64,000 nt of DNA from UKL13-3 sp964392775 (GCA_964392775.1 CAYMRD010000011.1:1-64000), one strand, 5' to 3'; shown: positions 7,985-17,654, counted from the stretch's first letter. Program-made: numbers and translations. Notes: generated by a model not told the origin, from the sequence alone.

Positions 7985-9322
7985 TTAACGATTGAACATA
8001 ATCCTTTTTCCCCAGGCCGATTCGTTAAACAATCCGTTTTCATACACTATGTTGCCATTTACCAATGTATGGGTAATCACCGAATGAAAAGTTTGTCCTT
8101 CAAAAGGGCTCCATTTGCACTTATAGAGAATATTATCTTTTGAAACGGCATAGCTCTTGTTCAAATCAACCAAAACCAAATCGGCATAAAACCCTTCACG
8201 GATAAATCCTCTGCGATCAATCTCAAACATCTCAGCTACATTGTGTGCCATCTTCTGCACAATCATCTCCAATGAGATTTTACCCTGATGGTAAAATTCC
8301 AGCATCGCATTGATTGAATGTTGTACCAGCGGGCCCCCCGAAGGAGCTTTCAGATAAGTTTGTTCCTTCTCTTCAATGGTATGCGGGGCATGATCGGTTG
8401 CTATCACGTCAATTCGACCATCCAAAACAGCCTGCATAACGGCATCTCTGTCGGATGCTAATTTTACAGCCGGATTCCATTTGATATAGTTGCCCTTTGT
8501 TACATAATCTTCGTTACTAAACCAAAGGTGATGAAGGCAAGCTTCAGCCGTAATGCGCTTTTGCGATAAGGGTATATCGTTTCTGAATAAATTTAATTCT
8601 TCGGCTGAGCTAATATGTAGAATATGTAAGCGTGTATTGTGCTTTTTCGCCAATTCAACAGCATACGAAGATGATTTGTAACAGGCCTCACGGCTTCTGA
8701 TTAAATGATGACGGGTGGCATCCATGTTTTCGCCAAATTCCTGCTTAAAGGTTTCTGTATTGGCTTTAATCATCGGATCATCTTCACAATGCGCGGCAAT
8801 TAAGGTTTTAACTTTACTGAAAATTTGCTCAAGCACCTGATGGTTATCCACCAGCATATCACCTGTTGACGAACCCATAAATACTTTTACCCCACATACT
8901 TTACGTTCATCCACTTTTAGCAACTCCTCTAAGTTATGATTGGTAGTTCCCATAAAAAAGGAATAGTTGGCCAGCGAGCATTCTGCTGCACGGTTGTACT
9001 TTTGTTCCAGCAAATCAATAGTGGTAGCGGCAGGCGATGTATTGGGCATTTCCATATAACTGGTTACGCCTCCGGCAACGGCAGCTTTCGCTTCTGTATA
9101 AATTTCGCCTTTGTGTGTCAGTCCCGGCTCTCTAAAGTGAACCTGATCATCAATTGCACCGGGCATCAAATGCAATCCTGTAGCATCAATAACCCGGTCA
9201 GCAGGCATAGCAATACCGTTGGTGTCAATTTTTTCAATGATGCCATTTTTAATCAGCACATCTGCATGGTATATTCTTCCTTCGTTTACAAGCTTTGCAT
9301 TGCGTATCAGTATTGTTTTCAT
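7985..9322 (-). CDS. pyrC: Dihydroorotase (class I, AllB/PyrC type)
   Basis: Catalyses reversible cyclisation of carbamoyl aspartate to dihydroorotate in pyrimidine synthesis. The 445 residues are a complete amidohydrolase barrel: FREPGLTHKGEI after the first metal site, GVTSYMEMPNT, the carbamylated-Lys segment GVKVFMGSS, AAHCED, LHILHIS, and the catalytic Asp in IATDHAPH. The first metal motif reads DDQVHFREPG (residues 58-67), where the usual DxHxH has Gln in place of the first His. I recall the same substitution from other Bacteroidota dihydroorotases. The start codon lies one base after the stop of the M1 peptidase gene, so the two are coupled. Confidence 0.9.
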   Translation of the reverse strand: MKTILIRNAKLVNEGRIYHADVLIKNGIIEKIDTNGIAMPADRVIDATGLHLMPGAIDDQVHFREPGLTHKGEIYTEAKAAVAGGVTSYMEMPNTSPAATTIDLLEQKYNRAAECSLANYSFFMGTTNHNLEELLKVDERKVCGVKVFMGSSTGDMLVDNHQVLEQIFSKVKTLIAAHCEDDPMIKANTETFKQEFGENMDATRHHLIRSREACYKSSSYAVELAKKHNTRLHILHISSAEELNLFRNDIPLSQKRITAEACLHHLWFSNEDYVTKGNYIKWNPAVKLASDRDAVMQAVLDGRIDVIATDHAPHTIEEKEQTYLKAPSGGPLVQHSINAMLEFYHQGKISLEMIVQKMAHNVAEMFEIDRRGFIREGFYADLVLVDLNKSYAVSKDNILYKCKWSPFEGQTFHSVITHTLVNGNIVYENGLFNESAWGKRIMFNR

Positions 9323-9323
9323 A

Positions 9324-10973
9324 TTATTTCCGGGGATTAGGAGTCATTTTCTCAACAACCATTAAATAGCTATTGGGTTTTATCTTAAAATCTTTCTCAT
9401 CAAAATAATTCAGGTCAATGAGCTGCCACTTCTGTGATGGTACCACGGTTTCGTAAAGTCCTTTTGTAACGGTAATTTTTACAGGCATATCAAATCCCGA
9501 AACCGCGTTTTTCCATCTGTAACTCATCACCAGCCGGCCATCCTCCTGCGCTTCAATCTTGTACTCAAACACCGGTAATGAGGCTGTGTAAAGATACTGC
9601 TTAAAAAACAAACCGAGATTCCGTTGTGTGTTTCGATTGAAAAAATCAATCACAGTCCGGGTATCAATATTTTTTTTTTCAAACGTAGCAGCAAATGAAC
9701 GCAGCGTATTAAACCACAGCGTATCATTATCAATTACGTTCCGCAAAGTGTGCAACATCCAGCTTCCTTTATAGTAAATATCATTATCAGTCCTGCCATG
9801 AAAATAAACATTATAAGGTCCCACAACCGGAAGCTTATTTGAAATACCAGGGTATTGGGATTGCAGGTAAGCTTCGGCCTGATTGCGTCCATCTTTATAC
9901 TCAACATATAAAGCCTCGCTGTATGTGGTAAATGATTCATGAATCCACATATCACCGGGGTCGGAAGCTGTTACACTGTTGCCAAACCATTCATGTCCGC
10001 TTTCATGAACAATGATAAAATCAAATCCCCATTTATTGTTTTGATAGTTATTTCCATATCCAACACAGCTCTGGTGTTCCATTCCCCAGTAAGGCGTTTC
10101 TACGAGCTTATATCCATCTTCTGAAAAAGGATAGTTTCCAAAATACTGATTGAATGCATCAAGCATTGTACTAACTTGTTTAAAGTGCGCTTCGGCTTTT
10201 AGCTTATTCTTGTTTAAAACATAATAGTTGAGCGGAATTGAAACAGCGCCATTGTACACATCGGAAAGATGAACATAATCAGCAATATTAACAGAGATAT
10301 TATAGTTGTTGATCGGATTGCGAACCTGCCAGTGAAATTCCTTGAATCCATTATCGACAAGCTTCTCGCCAATCAGTTTTCCATTTGAAACACCTACAAG
10401 ACCTTGTGGTACCTGCAATCTCACATCAACACTGTCCGCTTCATCGCTCCAATGGTCTTTACAGGGTAACCAACAACTGGCACCCAAACCCTCGCAAGCC
10501 AGTCCTATCCATGATTTTCCCGCATCATCCTTGCTCCACACAAATCCACCATCCCAAGGAGCTTTTTTTGCCACTATAGGTTTTCCTGAAGCATATACGG
10601 AGATCTCAGCCCATTCACCTTTATGTATCTTTTCAGGGAAATAAACATAAACGGTATTAACCTTCCGCTTATAAGAAAGCGTATGATTGTTAAACACAAT
10701 ACTGTCGAGATGCATTTGCTCAAACAAATCGAGTTGTATTTGCCGGCAATCGCGCACAACAAGAAACTGCAATCGGTTATTGACTGTAATGGATTGGGTT
10801 TCGGGGAACACCCGTACTGAAATCTCCTGATACCGAACGTCAAAACAGGTCCGTTCAGGAGTCAGCCTGCCATGCAGGTAATCAGCTTTTGTAAATGAAT
10901 ACTGGGCTTTGAGTGAATAGCAGCACAAAAACAGTAGAATACAAATGGGGCCAAACAACCTTATGATGCGCAT
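9324..10973 (-). CDS. M1 family aminopeptidase-like metalloprotease, exported
   Basis: The ATG at 10973 gives a signal peptide MRIIRLFGPICILLFLCCYSLKA. The upstream TTG of the longer frame lies inside the predicted promoter element TACATTTG (11007-11014) and cannot be the start. The 549-residue product has an N-terminal beta domain (about 30-200) and the M1 catalytic domain with zinc motif HESGH (His codon 10007-10005) followed by E after exactly 18 residues, HEXXH-X18-E. The family removes N-terminal residues from peptides in the periplasm or at the surface. The C-terminal HEAT-like domain of large M1 enzymes is absent; the short form is common in Bacteroidota. It is coupled to pyrC downstream. 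Confidence 0.9.
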   Translation of the reverse strand: MRIIRLFGPICILLFLCCYSLKAQYSFTKADYLHGRLTPERTCFDVRYQEISVRVFPETQSITVNNRLQFLVVRDCRQIQLDLFEQMHLDSIVFNNHTLSYKRKVNTVYVYFPEKIHKGEWAEISVYASGKPIVAKKAPWDGGFVWSKDDAGKSWIGLACEGLGASCWLPCKDHWSDEADSVDVRLQVPQGLVGVSNGKLIGEKLVDNGFKEFHWQVRNPINNYNISVNIADYVHLSDVYNGAVSIPLNYYVLNKNKLKAEAHFKQVSTMLDAFNQYFGNYPFSEDGYKLVETPYWGMEHQSCVGYGNNYQNNKWGFDFIIVHESGHEWFGNSVTASDPGDMWIHESFTTYSEALYVEYKDGRNQAEAYLQSQYPGISNKLPVVGPYNVYFHGRTDNDIYYKGSWMLHTLRNVIDNDTLWFNTLRSFAATFEKKNIDTRTVIDFFNRNTQRNLGLFFKQYLYTASLPVFEYKIEAQEDGRLVMSYRWKNAVSGFDMPVKITVTKGLYETVVPSQKWQLIDLNYFDEKDFKIKPNSYLMVVEKMTPNPRK

Positions 10974-11006
10974 TTTACTCGTGATTTGTGTCGAATAATT
11001 ATTCGC

Positions 11007-11014
11007 CAAATGTA
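11007..11014 (-). promoter_or_regulatory. -7 promoter element TACATTTG for M1 peptidase-pyrC
   Basis: Perfect TAnnTTTG on the minus strand, 33 nt upstream of the ATG at 10973. It overlaps the alternative TTG start, which supports the shorter annotation. Confidence 0.6.
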
Positions 11015-11178
11015 ACTGAAAAACCGGTAAAATGCGTCAACACATAATGAATCATTATAACTCCCGGCAGTCACTAAGAATAAACAAAAGTGTCCCACAG
11101 GCAGACATGGCCGGAAGATTTTTCTTTCGACTTTTTTGTTTGGGGTAACACTACGTATTGAAACAAGATTCCGTTTTC

Positions 11179-12801
11179 TTATTTCCAGGCGTTGGCATTC
11201 TGAATGCTCGATTGCTCGGTTTTAAACTCCGAAGTAAAGTGGAACTGAATATCCGGGTAATTGTCCTGAGTCATTTTGAGCGCCCATAAACTATCAGCTA
11301 AAAACACCGGGCGACCTTCTTTATCGTGCGCAATATTGTGACGTTTGATAGTTGTAAATTTATCGAGTGCTTGTTTGTTCTCAGATGTATACCAACACGC
11401 TTTTTCGTAGCTCAGCGGGCGGAATGCACACGAAGCTCCATACTCGGCCTGTAAACGGAACTGGATCACTTCAAACTGGAGATCTCCAACCGTGCCAATG
11501 ATCTTAACATTACCGGGTTGTTGGGTAAACAACTGCGCTACCCCTTCATCGGTCAACTGCTCAATACCTTTTTCAAGCTGCTTGGTTTTCATCGGGTCCT
11601 TGTTCACCAGTTCCTTAAAGATTTCAGGCGAGAAACTGGGGATTCCTTTGAATTGAATATTTTCACCTTCGGTTAACGTATCACCAATCTTAAAGTTTCC
11701 GGTATCATACAATCCCACAACATCACCCGGGAAGGCTTCATCCACAACACTTTTTTCGTTGGCCATAAAGCTGGTGGGTGAGGAGAACCTCAGTTTTTTA
11801 TCGAGGCGGGTATGCTGGTAAAATTTGTTACGTTCAAACTTACCCGACACGATGCGGCAAAACGCAATACGGTCGCGGTGATTAGGGTCGAGGTTAGCGT
11901 GTATCTTAAATATAAACCCTGAGAAGTTTTTCTCGGTAGGTAATACCTCACGCTCTTCGGTAAAGCGGGAGCGGGGCTCAGGCGCGATTTTTACGAACGT
12001 ATCCAGCAACTCTCTGACTCCAAAATTATTGATGGCACTGCCAAAAAACACAGGAGCCAGATAGCCTTCTAAGTATAGTTCGTTGTTAAACGGTTCGTAC
12101 ACACCTTCAATCAGCTCGGCATCTTCACGTAATTTATTGGCGGCTTTTTCGCCAATATTGGCATCCAGCACCGCATCATTCAAATCTTTAACCTCAACTA
12201 CATCACTTGATATTTTGCTACGGTTAGGAGCAAACAACTCCAGCTGTTTATCATAGAGGTTGTATACGCCCTGAAACGTAGATCCTACGCCAATCGGCCA
12301 GGTCATCGGGCGGGTATGGATGTTCAGTTCTTTTTCAATTTCTTCGAGCAAATCATAAGGATCCTGTCCTTCACGGTCCAGTTTATTGATGAACACAATC
12401 ACCGGAGTATTGCGCATGCGGCATACTTCCATCAGTTTGCGGGTTTGTTCCTCTACACCTTTTACGCAGTCTACCACCAAAATAACACTGTCCACAGCTG
12501 TTAGCGTGCGGTAGGTATCTTCGGCAAAATCCTTGTGACCGGGTGTATCCAGAATATTTACCTTGTATCCGTTGTACTCAAATCCCATTACGGAAGTAGC
12601 CACCGAGATTCCACGCTGCTTTTCAATCTCCATAAAATCGGAGGTTGCGCTTTTACGCACCTTATTGCTTTTTACCGCTCCGGCCGACTGAATCGCTCCT
12701 CCAAACAGGAGCAGCTTTTCGGTGAGGGTGGTTTTTCCCGCATCCGGGTGACTGATAATACCAAAGGTTCTGCGTTTACGTAATAGTTCTTCCTGACTCA
12801 T
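11179..12801 (-). CDS. prfC: Peptide chain release factor 3
   Basis: A ribosome-bound GTPase that recycles RF1/RF2 after termination. The 540 residues are near the family length of about 530. All G motifs are present: SHPDAGKTTL (G1) near residue 17, the switch II DTPGHKDF, and NKLD. They are followed by the domain 2 and 3 segments ending in the RF3-type EVIQFRLQAEYG. The switch I region RKSATSDFMEIEKQRGIS is the RF3-specific form, separating it from EF-G. It is a single-gene unit on the minus strand. TATCTTCG on the minus strand about 25 nt upstream resembles the -7 consensus. Confidence 0.96.
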   Translation of the reverse strand: MSQEELLRKRRTFGIISHPDAGKTTLTEKLLLFGGAIQSAGAVKSNKVRKSATSDFMEIEKQRGISVATSVMGFEYNGYKVNILDTPGHKDFAEDTYRTLTAVDSVILVVDCVKGVEEQTRKLMEVCRMRNTPVIVFINKLDREGQDPYDLLEEIEKELNIHTRPMTWPIGVGSTFQGVYNLYDKQLELFAPNRSKISSDVVEVKDLNDAVLDANIGEKAANKLREDAELIEGVYEPFNNELYLEGYLAPVFFGSAINNFGVRELLDTFVKIAPEPRSRFTEEREVLPTEKNFSGFIFKIHANLDPNHRDRIAFCRIVSGKFERNKFYQHTRLDKKLRFSSPTSFMANEKSVVDEAFPGDVVGLYDTGNFKIGDTLTEGENIQFKGIPSFSPEIFKELVNKDPMKTKQLEKGIEQLTDEGVAQLFTQQPGNVKIIGTVGDLQFEVIQFRLQAEYGASCAFRPLSYEKACWYTSENKQALDKFTTIKRHNIAHDKEGRPVFLADSLWALKMTQDNYPDIQFHFTSEFKTEQSSIQNANAWK

Positions 12802-12923
12802 ACTAGAATAAAAAGTGTGCGAAGATAAGGGAAGAAATTTGGAAATGAGAAAGAACTGTATCTGCTATTTTACGAGGATAATTACCCTGAATAGTCTAAT
12901 CTTACCCTTCAACAACCATTGCC

Positions 12924-13370
12924 ATGAAAGCTCCCGAATACGAATTACCCGAATCCATTGATGCTGCGGAAGCAGATTATTTGTATGTGGATTCATCGGC
13001 CATAACGGGAGCAGGGTTGGGCTTGTTTACTGCCATAGCCATTTATCCCAACGAAATTATTTCACTGTTTAAAGGAGAGATACTCACCCAGGAGGAAGCC
13101 AACCACAGGGCCGAACGCCATCAGGATGATTATTTTATCAGTTTATTGGATGGAACGATTATGGATTCACAGTATGTGGACTGTTTTGCCAAATATGCCA
13201 ATGATGCTGGGGCTTTTGGTCAAACCATCCTAAAGAACAATGCCACCATCACCATCAACGAAGAAGGGGATGTGTGTTTGGTAGCATCAACCGATATTGC
13301 TGCCGGTGAAGAGGTATATGCGGGATACGGCCATCGGTATTGGAAGAATAAAATTCAAAAAAAGTTATAG
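12924..13370 (+). CDS. SET domain-containing protein-lysine methyltransferase
   Basis: A 148-residue protein consisting almost only of a SET domain. It has the entry motif SSAITGAGLGLFTAIAI (cofactor-binding GxG type), then NEIISLFKGEILT. A central motif CFAKYANDA takes the place of the RFxNHSCxPN knot, and the closing motif GEEVYAGYGHRYW carries the catalytic-type Tyr. The family transfers methyl groups from S-adenosylmethionine to lysine side chains. Bacterial stand-alone SET proteins are scattered, and their targets are mostly unknown. No signal peptide, so it is cytoplasmic. It is transcribed alone and diverges from prfC. Confidence 0.82.
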   Translation: MKAPEYELPESIDAAEADYLYVDSSAITGAGLGLFTAIAIYPNEIISLFKGEILTQEEANHRAERHQDDYFISLLDGTIMDSQYVDCFAKYANDAGAFGQTILKNNATITINEEGDVCLVASTDIAAGEEVYAGYGHRYWKNKIQKKL

Positions 13371-13431
13371 TATAGTAAATTGCATTTACAAAGGCAGGTG
13401 CGGGTCGATTAATAAACTAAAATCATTTAAA

Positions 13432-14649
13432 ATGAAAACAAGACTACTTATTGCAGTATTCGTAATTTCAGGAATCGCAACTGCACAAAATATATGGATT
13501 CAAAAAGCACCAATGGGAGCTGCTACACGTCTGGGAGCTGCGGGGTTCTCCATTGGAACCAAAGGATATGTTGGTACGGGATATAATAATCCGTTAGATA
13601 CAATTCTAAATGATTTTTGGGAGTGGAATTCCGCTACAAATGTTTGGACACAGAAAGCAAATTTTGGGGGAGGTTATCGTGGTTGGACTATTGGGACGTC
13701 TAGTGGAGCAAAAGGTTATATGGGATTTGGTGGTGATTTAGCAAGGAATTATGGTGATTTTTGGGAATATGATACAACCTTGGACAGTTGGATAGAACTT
13801 GCTCCTATAGCAGGAGTATTCGGTGCTGAGGTATGTTTTTCTATAGGTTCAAAAGTATACGTGCTTGGAAGAGCACATGCCTTTTGGGAATTCGACCGTA
13901 ACATTAATGATTGGACTGAAAAAGCGAGCTATCCCGGTTGCGGGCAATATTCTCAAGTGGGGTTTTCAATAGGTAATAAAGGATATGTTGGAACGGGTGG
14001 AACAGGTTCTACTACAACGACTTTTTGTAATGACTTTTGGGAATATGATCCTGCATCAGATAACTGGACTCAGAAGGCAGATTTTGGTGGACTTCCGAGG
14101 TTTTCAGCTGTCGGGTTTTCGATAGGGGCGAGGGGATATATAGGGACAGGCTCCGCAGGTCAGGGCGCTGGTAGTAATTTGTACAAAGACTTTTGGGCCT
14201 ATAATCCAGCAAGTGATGTATGGACGCGAAAAGCAAATTTTGGAGGGACAGCAAGATCAATAGCTGTAGGTTTTGTAATTGGAGGAAAAGGTTATATCGG
14301 AATGGGATGGGATGCTTCTTTAGCAAGAAACCGTAACGATTTATGGGAGTATACACCCGATACCATTACAAATACAGGGTTTGAAGAGATTGCTGTTGAA
14401 AATGCGATTTCAGTTTATCCCAATCCGTTTTCAAATGAGACAACTTTGTATGCAGACATTGTACTCAAAGACGCAACACTGACTCTATACAATACTTTAG
14501 GGTTACAGGTAAAACAAATCAAAAATATCTCAGGACAATCCATTCAATTGCAGCGGGATAATTTACCGGCAGGATTGTATTTCATTCGTTTAACACAAGA
14601 CAATAAAGTGTTTACAACAGACAAAGGTTTGTTCGTGATAGACAAATAA
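13432..14649 (+). CDS. Secreted kelch-repeat protein with T9SS sorting domain
   Basis: The ATG at 13432 begins a clear signal peptide MKTRLLIAVFVISGIATAQ. The longer frame starts inside the SET gene and is discarded. The body is a run of six to seven kelch-type repeats of about 50 residues, each with NDFWEW/YDPASDNWTQKA, F-GG, and GFSIG-KGYVGTG. This predicts a beta-propeller. The last 70 residues (VYPNPFSNETTLYAD to the C-terminus) are a T9SS type A sorting domain. Such proteins are exported to the surface or medium; ligand unknown. Base composition is somewhat more AT-rich than its neighbours, as is common for cell-surface genes. Confidence 0.88.
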   Translation: MKTRLLIAVFVISGIATAQNIWIQKAPMGAATRLGAAGFSIGTKGYVGTGYNNPLDTILNDFWEWNSATNVWTQKANFGGGYRGWTIGTSSGAKGYMGFGGDLARNYGDFWEYDTTLDSWIELAPIAGVFGAEVCFSIGSKVYVLGRAHAFWEFDRNINDWTEKASYPGCGQYSQVGFSIGNKGYVGTGGTGSTTTTFCNDFWEYDPASDNWTQKADFGGLPRFSAVGFSIGARGYIGTGSAGQGAGSNLYKDFWAYNPASDVWTRKANFGGTARSIAVGFVIGGKGYIGMGWDASLARNRNDLWEYTPDTITNTGFEEIAVENAISVYPNPFSNETTLYADIVLKDATLTLYNTLGLQVKQIKNISGQSIQLQRDNLPAGLYFIRLTQDNKVFTTDKGLFVIDK

Positions 14650-14813
14650 TTTCAGCAAAGTATAATGAGTCGCGTTAGCGGTTTTGTTACACATGCTTTG
14701 TATGGATTTAATTCTTTCTGTGGTTAGTAATCCATAGGCTGTTCAGCAAAGCCGATAGATAACTTTTGTTTCCCGGTTTTCAACCTTTAATTTGCGGCCT
14801 CTAAAATTTATTC

Positions 14814-16013
14814 ATGCAATACGATATCGTAATTATAGGCGGAGGCATTGTGGGACTGGCAAGCGCTTACAACCTGCTCAAACAAAACCCGGATTTAAAA
14901 GTAGTGGTTCTTGAAAAAGAACAAACATTGGCAGCTCATCAAACAGGGCATAACAGTGGTGTGATTCACTCGGGGTTGTATTACAAGCCGGGTAGTTTAA
15001 AAGCTATCAACTGTATCACAGGATACAGGATGCTGATTGATTTTTGTGACGAGAATAAGATTTCATACGACTTATGCGGCAAGCTGGTGGTGGCTACCGA
15101 AGACTGGGAATTACCCCTGCTCGAGAATTTATACCAGCGCGGTTTGGAAAATGGGTTGACCGATATTCATTATGTTGAAGCGGATGAAATCAAATCGTTT
15201 GAGCCACACTTAGAAGGTGGCTTGCGAGCCATTCATGTGCCTTATACCGGTATCATTGATTATACTGAGGTTTGTTACAAGATGGCGGAGTGGGTAGAAA
15301 AATGGGGAGGTAAAGTATGTACAGGCAGCAAGGTGACGGATATTGAAGAGTACACCAACTTTACCGTGGTGAAAACCGATGCAATGGCTTATGAAACAAA
15401 GATGATTGTGAACTGTGCCGGATTGTATTGCGATAAGGTTGCTCAAATGGCGGGTGAGAAAGTTGATACCCGCATCATCCCGTTCCGAGGAGAGTATTAT
15501 ATGCTCAAACCCGGAAAACGCAGTCTGGTGAAGAACCTGATTTACCCGGTTCCCGATCCTGATTTCCCTTTTTTAGGTGTTCACTTTACCCGCATGATTG
15601 ATGGGGGTGTGGAGGCCGGACCGAATGCGGTATTGGCTTTCAGACGCGAAGGATACCAAAAAACAGATGTGCATGCCGGTGAGTTGTTTGAAAGTTTAGC
15701 ATGGCCCGGATTTCAGAAGGTGGCTGCAAAATACTGGAAAACAGGGATGGGCGAGTTTTACCGTTCGTTCAGCAAAACAGCGTTTACCAATGCATTGCGA
15801 AAATTTATTCCCGAAATAGAGGAGGATGATCTGATACCGGCTGAAGCCGGTGTACGTGCGCAGGCCTGCGACCGTACCGGAGGTTTGCTCGATGACTTTA
15901 AAATTATTGAAAAACCTCATGCCATTCATATTCTCAATGCGCCTTCACCAGCGGCTACTTCGAGTTTGTCTATCGGACATACCATCGCGCAAATGGTTGC
16001 AAAACATCTATAA
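14814..16013 (+). CDS. lhgO: L-2-hydroxyglutarate oxidase
   Basis: An FAD-dependent enzyme that oxidises L-2-hydroxyglutarate to 2-oxoglutarate, passing electrons to the membrane quinone pool or to oxygen. The 399 residues match LhgO (YgaF). The N-terminal dinucleotide-binding motif is GGGIVGLASAYNL (residues 8-20), followed by HQTGHNSGVIHSGLYYKPGS, which is diagnostic of LhgO. The C-terminal part is RAQACDRTGGLLDDF. It leads an operon with a thioesterase (3-nt gap) and a YihY protein (8-nt overlap). Confidence 0.93.
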   Translation: MQYDIVIIGGGIVGLASAYNLLKQNPDLKVVVLEKEQTLAAHQTGHNSGVIHSGLYYKPGSLKAINCITGYRMLIDFCDENKISYDLCGKLVVATEDWELPLLENLYQRGLENGLTDIHYVEADEIKSFEPHLEGGLRAIHVPYTGIIDYTEVCYKMAEWVEKWGGKVCTGSKVTDIEEYTNFTVVKTDAMAYETKMIVNCAGLYCDKVAQMAGEKVDTRIIPFRGEYYMLKPGKRSLVKNLIYPVPDPDFPFLGVHFTRMIDGGVEAGPNAVLAFRREGYQKTDVHAGELFESLAWPGFQKVAAKYWKTGMGEFYRSFSKTAFTNALRKFIPEIEEDDLIPAEAGVRAQACDRTGGLLDDFKIIEKPHAIHILNAPSPAATSSLSIGHTIAQMVAKHL

Positions 16014-16016
16014 CCT

Positions 16017-16427
16017 ATGATGATTACCGAAGCCAATATTCGCGTTCGTTATGGGGAAACCGATCAGATGGGAGTAGTATACCATGGTAACTACGCATTG
16101 TATTTTGAGGAAGCCCGAACCGATGCTTTGCGCAAAATCGGTATCACCTATAAAAGTTTGGAAGATGAAGGCGTGATGATGCCGGTGGTGAATTTGAATA
16201 TTGATTATAAACGTCCGGCAAAATACGATGACCTCTTAACCATACGAACCACGCTGGCCGAATTGCCAACCGTGAAGATTGTGTTAACGTATGAAGTGTT
16301 CAACGAAGAATCGGTATTGCTGGCTACGGGCAGTTCAACCCTTGTGTTTGTAGATATGAAAACAAACAGGCCAACCCGTTGTCCGGAGCATTTGTTTCAA
16401 AAATTCAGCGCTTATTTTAATGCGTAA
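16017..16427 (+). CDS. Acyl-CoA thioesterase, hotdog fold (YbgC/4HBT type)
   Basis: A 136-residue single hotdog domain. The active-site segment RYGETDQMGVVYHGNYALYFEEAR contains the catalytic Asp of the 4-hydroxybenzoyl-CoA thioesterase group (D-x-x-G-V-x-Y/H-x-x-Y). The family hydrolyses acyl-CoA or acyl-ACP thioesters; YbgC proteins often act near the membrane. The exact substrate is unknown. It lies between lhgO (3-nt gap) and the YihY gene, which overlaps its end by 8 bases, so translation is probably coupled. Confidence 0.88.
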   Translation: MMITEANIRVRYGETDQMGVVYHGNYALYFEEARTDALRKIGITYKSLEDEGVMMPVVNLNIDYKRPAKYDDLLTIRTTLAELPTVKIVLTYEVFNEESVLLATGSSTLVFVDMKTNRPTRCPEHLFQKFSAYFNA

Positions 16428-17442
16428 ACCCGAAGAAATTGTACAAAGTGTAAAACCTAAAAATCTGCTAGGACTGTTTTTACGAAGCAGGTTTGCCAAG
16501 GGTGTTATTGGCTTTTTGCAACGCAAACAATTTCCGGGATACAAAGAGATATCCTGGTATTCGGTATTCGAGTTTTTTATACGCTGGGTGGATACAAGGG
16601 ATATTCACCTGCGTACCTCGGCTTTGTCGTTTACCTTTTTCTTGTCACTGTTTCCAACGGCTATCTTTTTCTTTACGCTGATTGCCTATCTGCCCCTGCA
16701 CCAATCGCCTGATGAAATCCTGTTTTTTCTGGAAGGTATCATTCCCAACAACGCTTTTAAAAATGTCAAATCAACATTGGTTGATATTTTAAAGCACCAG
16801 CGCAGCGGTTTGTTGTCGGTTGGATTTTTGCTGGCCATTTATTTTAGTACCAATGGTTTTCATTCATTGATGAATACCCTGAACCGCTACGGCAAGGAGA
16901 AAGAAACCCGCAGCTTTTGGAAACAACGGGTGATTGCCATCATTCTGTCGGTTATTGTTACGGTGGCCATTTTGGTTTCGGTGGTATTGGTTACCGGAGG
17001 CAACTGGATTATCAACTGGCTCGATCATACCAAATATTTTCCGAGCAAGGCAACACCCGTTTTGTTGTTTGTGTTAAACAACGGTATGGTTGTGTGTATC
17101 ATTCTTACCATCATTTCCTGCATCTATTATTTCGCTCCAAGCAAAAACAGTAAATGGACTTTTTTTACCCCGGGTTCCATATTTGCCTGTGCGGTTACAT
17201 TGCTCACCACGTATTTGTTTTCGTTGTATGTAAATGTGTTTAATGCTTACAATAAAATATATGGTTCCATTGGTGCTTTGATTGTAATCATGCTGCTCAT
17301 CTATATCAATACCTATATTTTGTTGTTGGGGTACGAGTTGAATGTAGTGGTTGAAAAGGCGTTGGTGGAAATACGAAAGGGCAGGAGCATCAAGCGCAAC
17401 ACGGTGATAGATTTGCGTAAAGAAGCCCGCCAGGAAGATTAG
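16420..17442 (+). CDS. YihY/virulence factor BrkB family membrane protein
   Basis: A 340-residue inner-membrane protein. An N-terminal cytoplasmic stretch of about 65 residues is followed by the family motif LRTSALSFTFFLSLFPTAIFFF, then five more transmembrane segments and a basic C-terminal tail. YihY/BrkB proteins were once called RNase BN by mistake; a transport or envelope role is suspected but not settled. It is last in the lhgO operon. A palindromic repeat follows downstream at 17521. Confidence 0.88.
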   Translation: MRKPEEIVQSVKPKNLLGLFLRSRFAKGVIGFLQRKQFPGYKEISWYSVFEFFIRWVDTRDIHLRTSALSFTFFLSLFPTAIFFFTLIAYLPLHQSPDEILFFLEGIIPNNAFKNVKSTLVDILKHQRSGLLSVGFLLAIYFSTNGFHSLMNTLNRYGKEKETRSFWKQRVIAIILSVIVTVAILVSVVLVTGGNWIINWLDHTKYFPSKATPVLLFVLNNGMVVCIILTIISCIYYFAPSKNSKWTFFTPGSIFACAVTLLTTYLFSLYVNVFNAYNKIYGSIGALIVIMLLIYINTYILLLGYELNVVVEKALVEIRKGRSIKRNTVIDLRKEARQED

Positions 17443-17520
17443 AGAATATGATTTCTCTCAGTGTGCAAAACCAATCTTGTTTTAATTTTGTACTCTCTTT
17501 TGCAAGCAATTTTAAACTGA

Positions 17521-17623
17521 TTACCGGGAAGATGTCAACCTGCCCCTAGCGGGGACCAACCGCACACTTTCTAAAAGACTTGTGCGCGAAACTCCCTTTA
17601 GAGGGGGACAATATCCCGATAAT
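17521..17623. repeat. Dispersed palindromic element, family 1, copy A
   Basis: This 103-bp element shares its core with copies at 28661 and 63165: GGCGGG or AGCGGG followed by GACCAACCGCAC, then CTTTCTAAAAGAC and GTGCGCG. The right end CAATATCCCGATAATCATTAA is nearly identical to copy B. The left end (TTACCGGGAAGATGTCAAC) has diverged from the perfect terminal repeat. It has no coding capacity of its own, but an open frame running through it is joined in frame to the binding-protein gene downstream, which misleads start prediction. Confidence 0.85.
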
Positions 17624-17654
17624 CATTAATTTTAATTTCATCATAACCATCAAT

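Noticed and set aside
13297..13431. N-terminal extension of the kelch protein
   Set aside because: It overlaps the SET gene in another frame and would hide the signal peptide that starts at 13432.
17580..17654. N-terminal extension of the binding-protein-like gene
   Set aside because: It lies inside palindromic element copy A. The homologous protein begins at the ATG at 17655.
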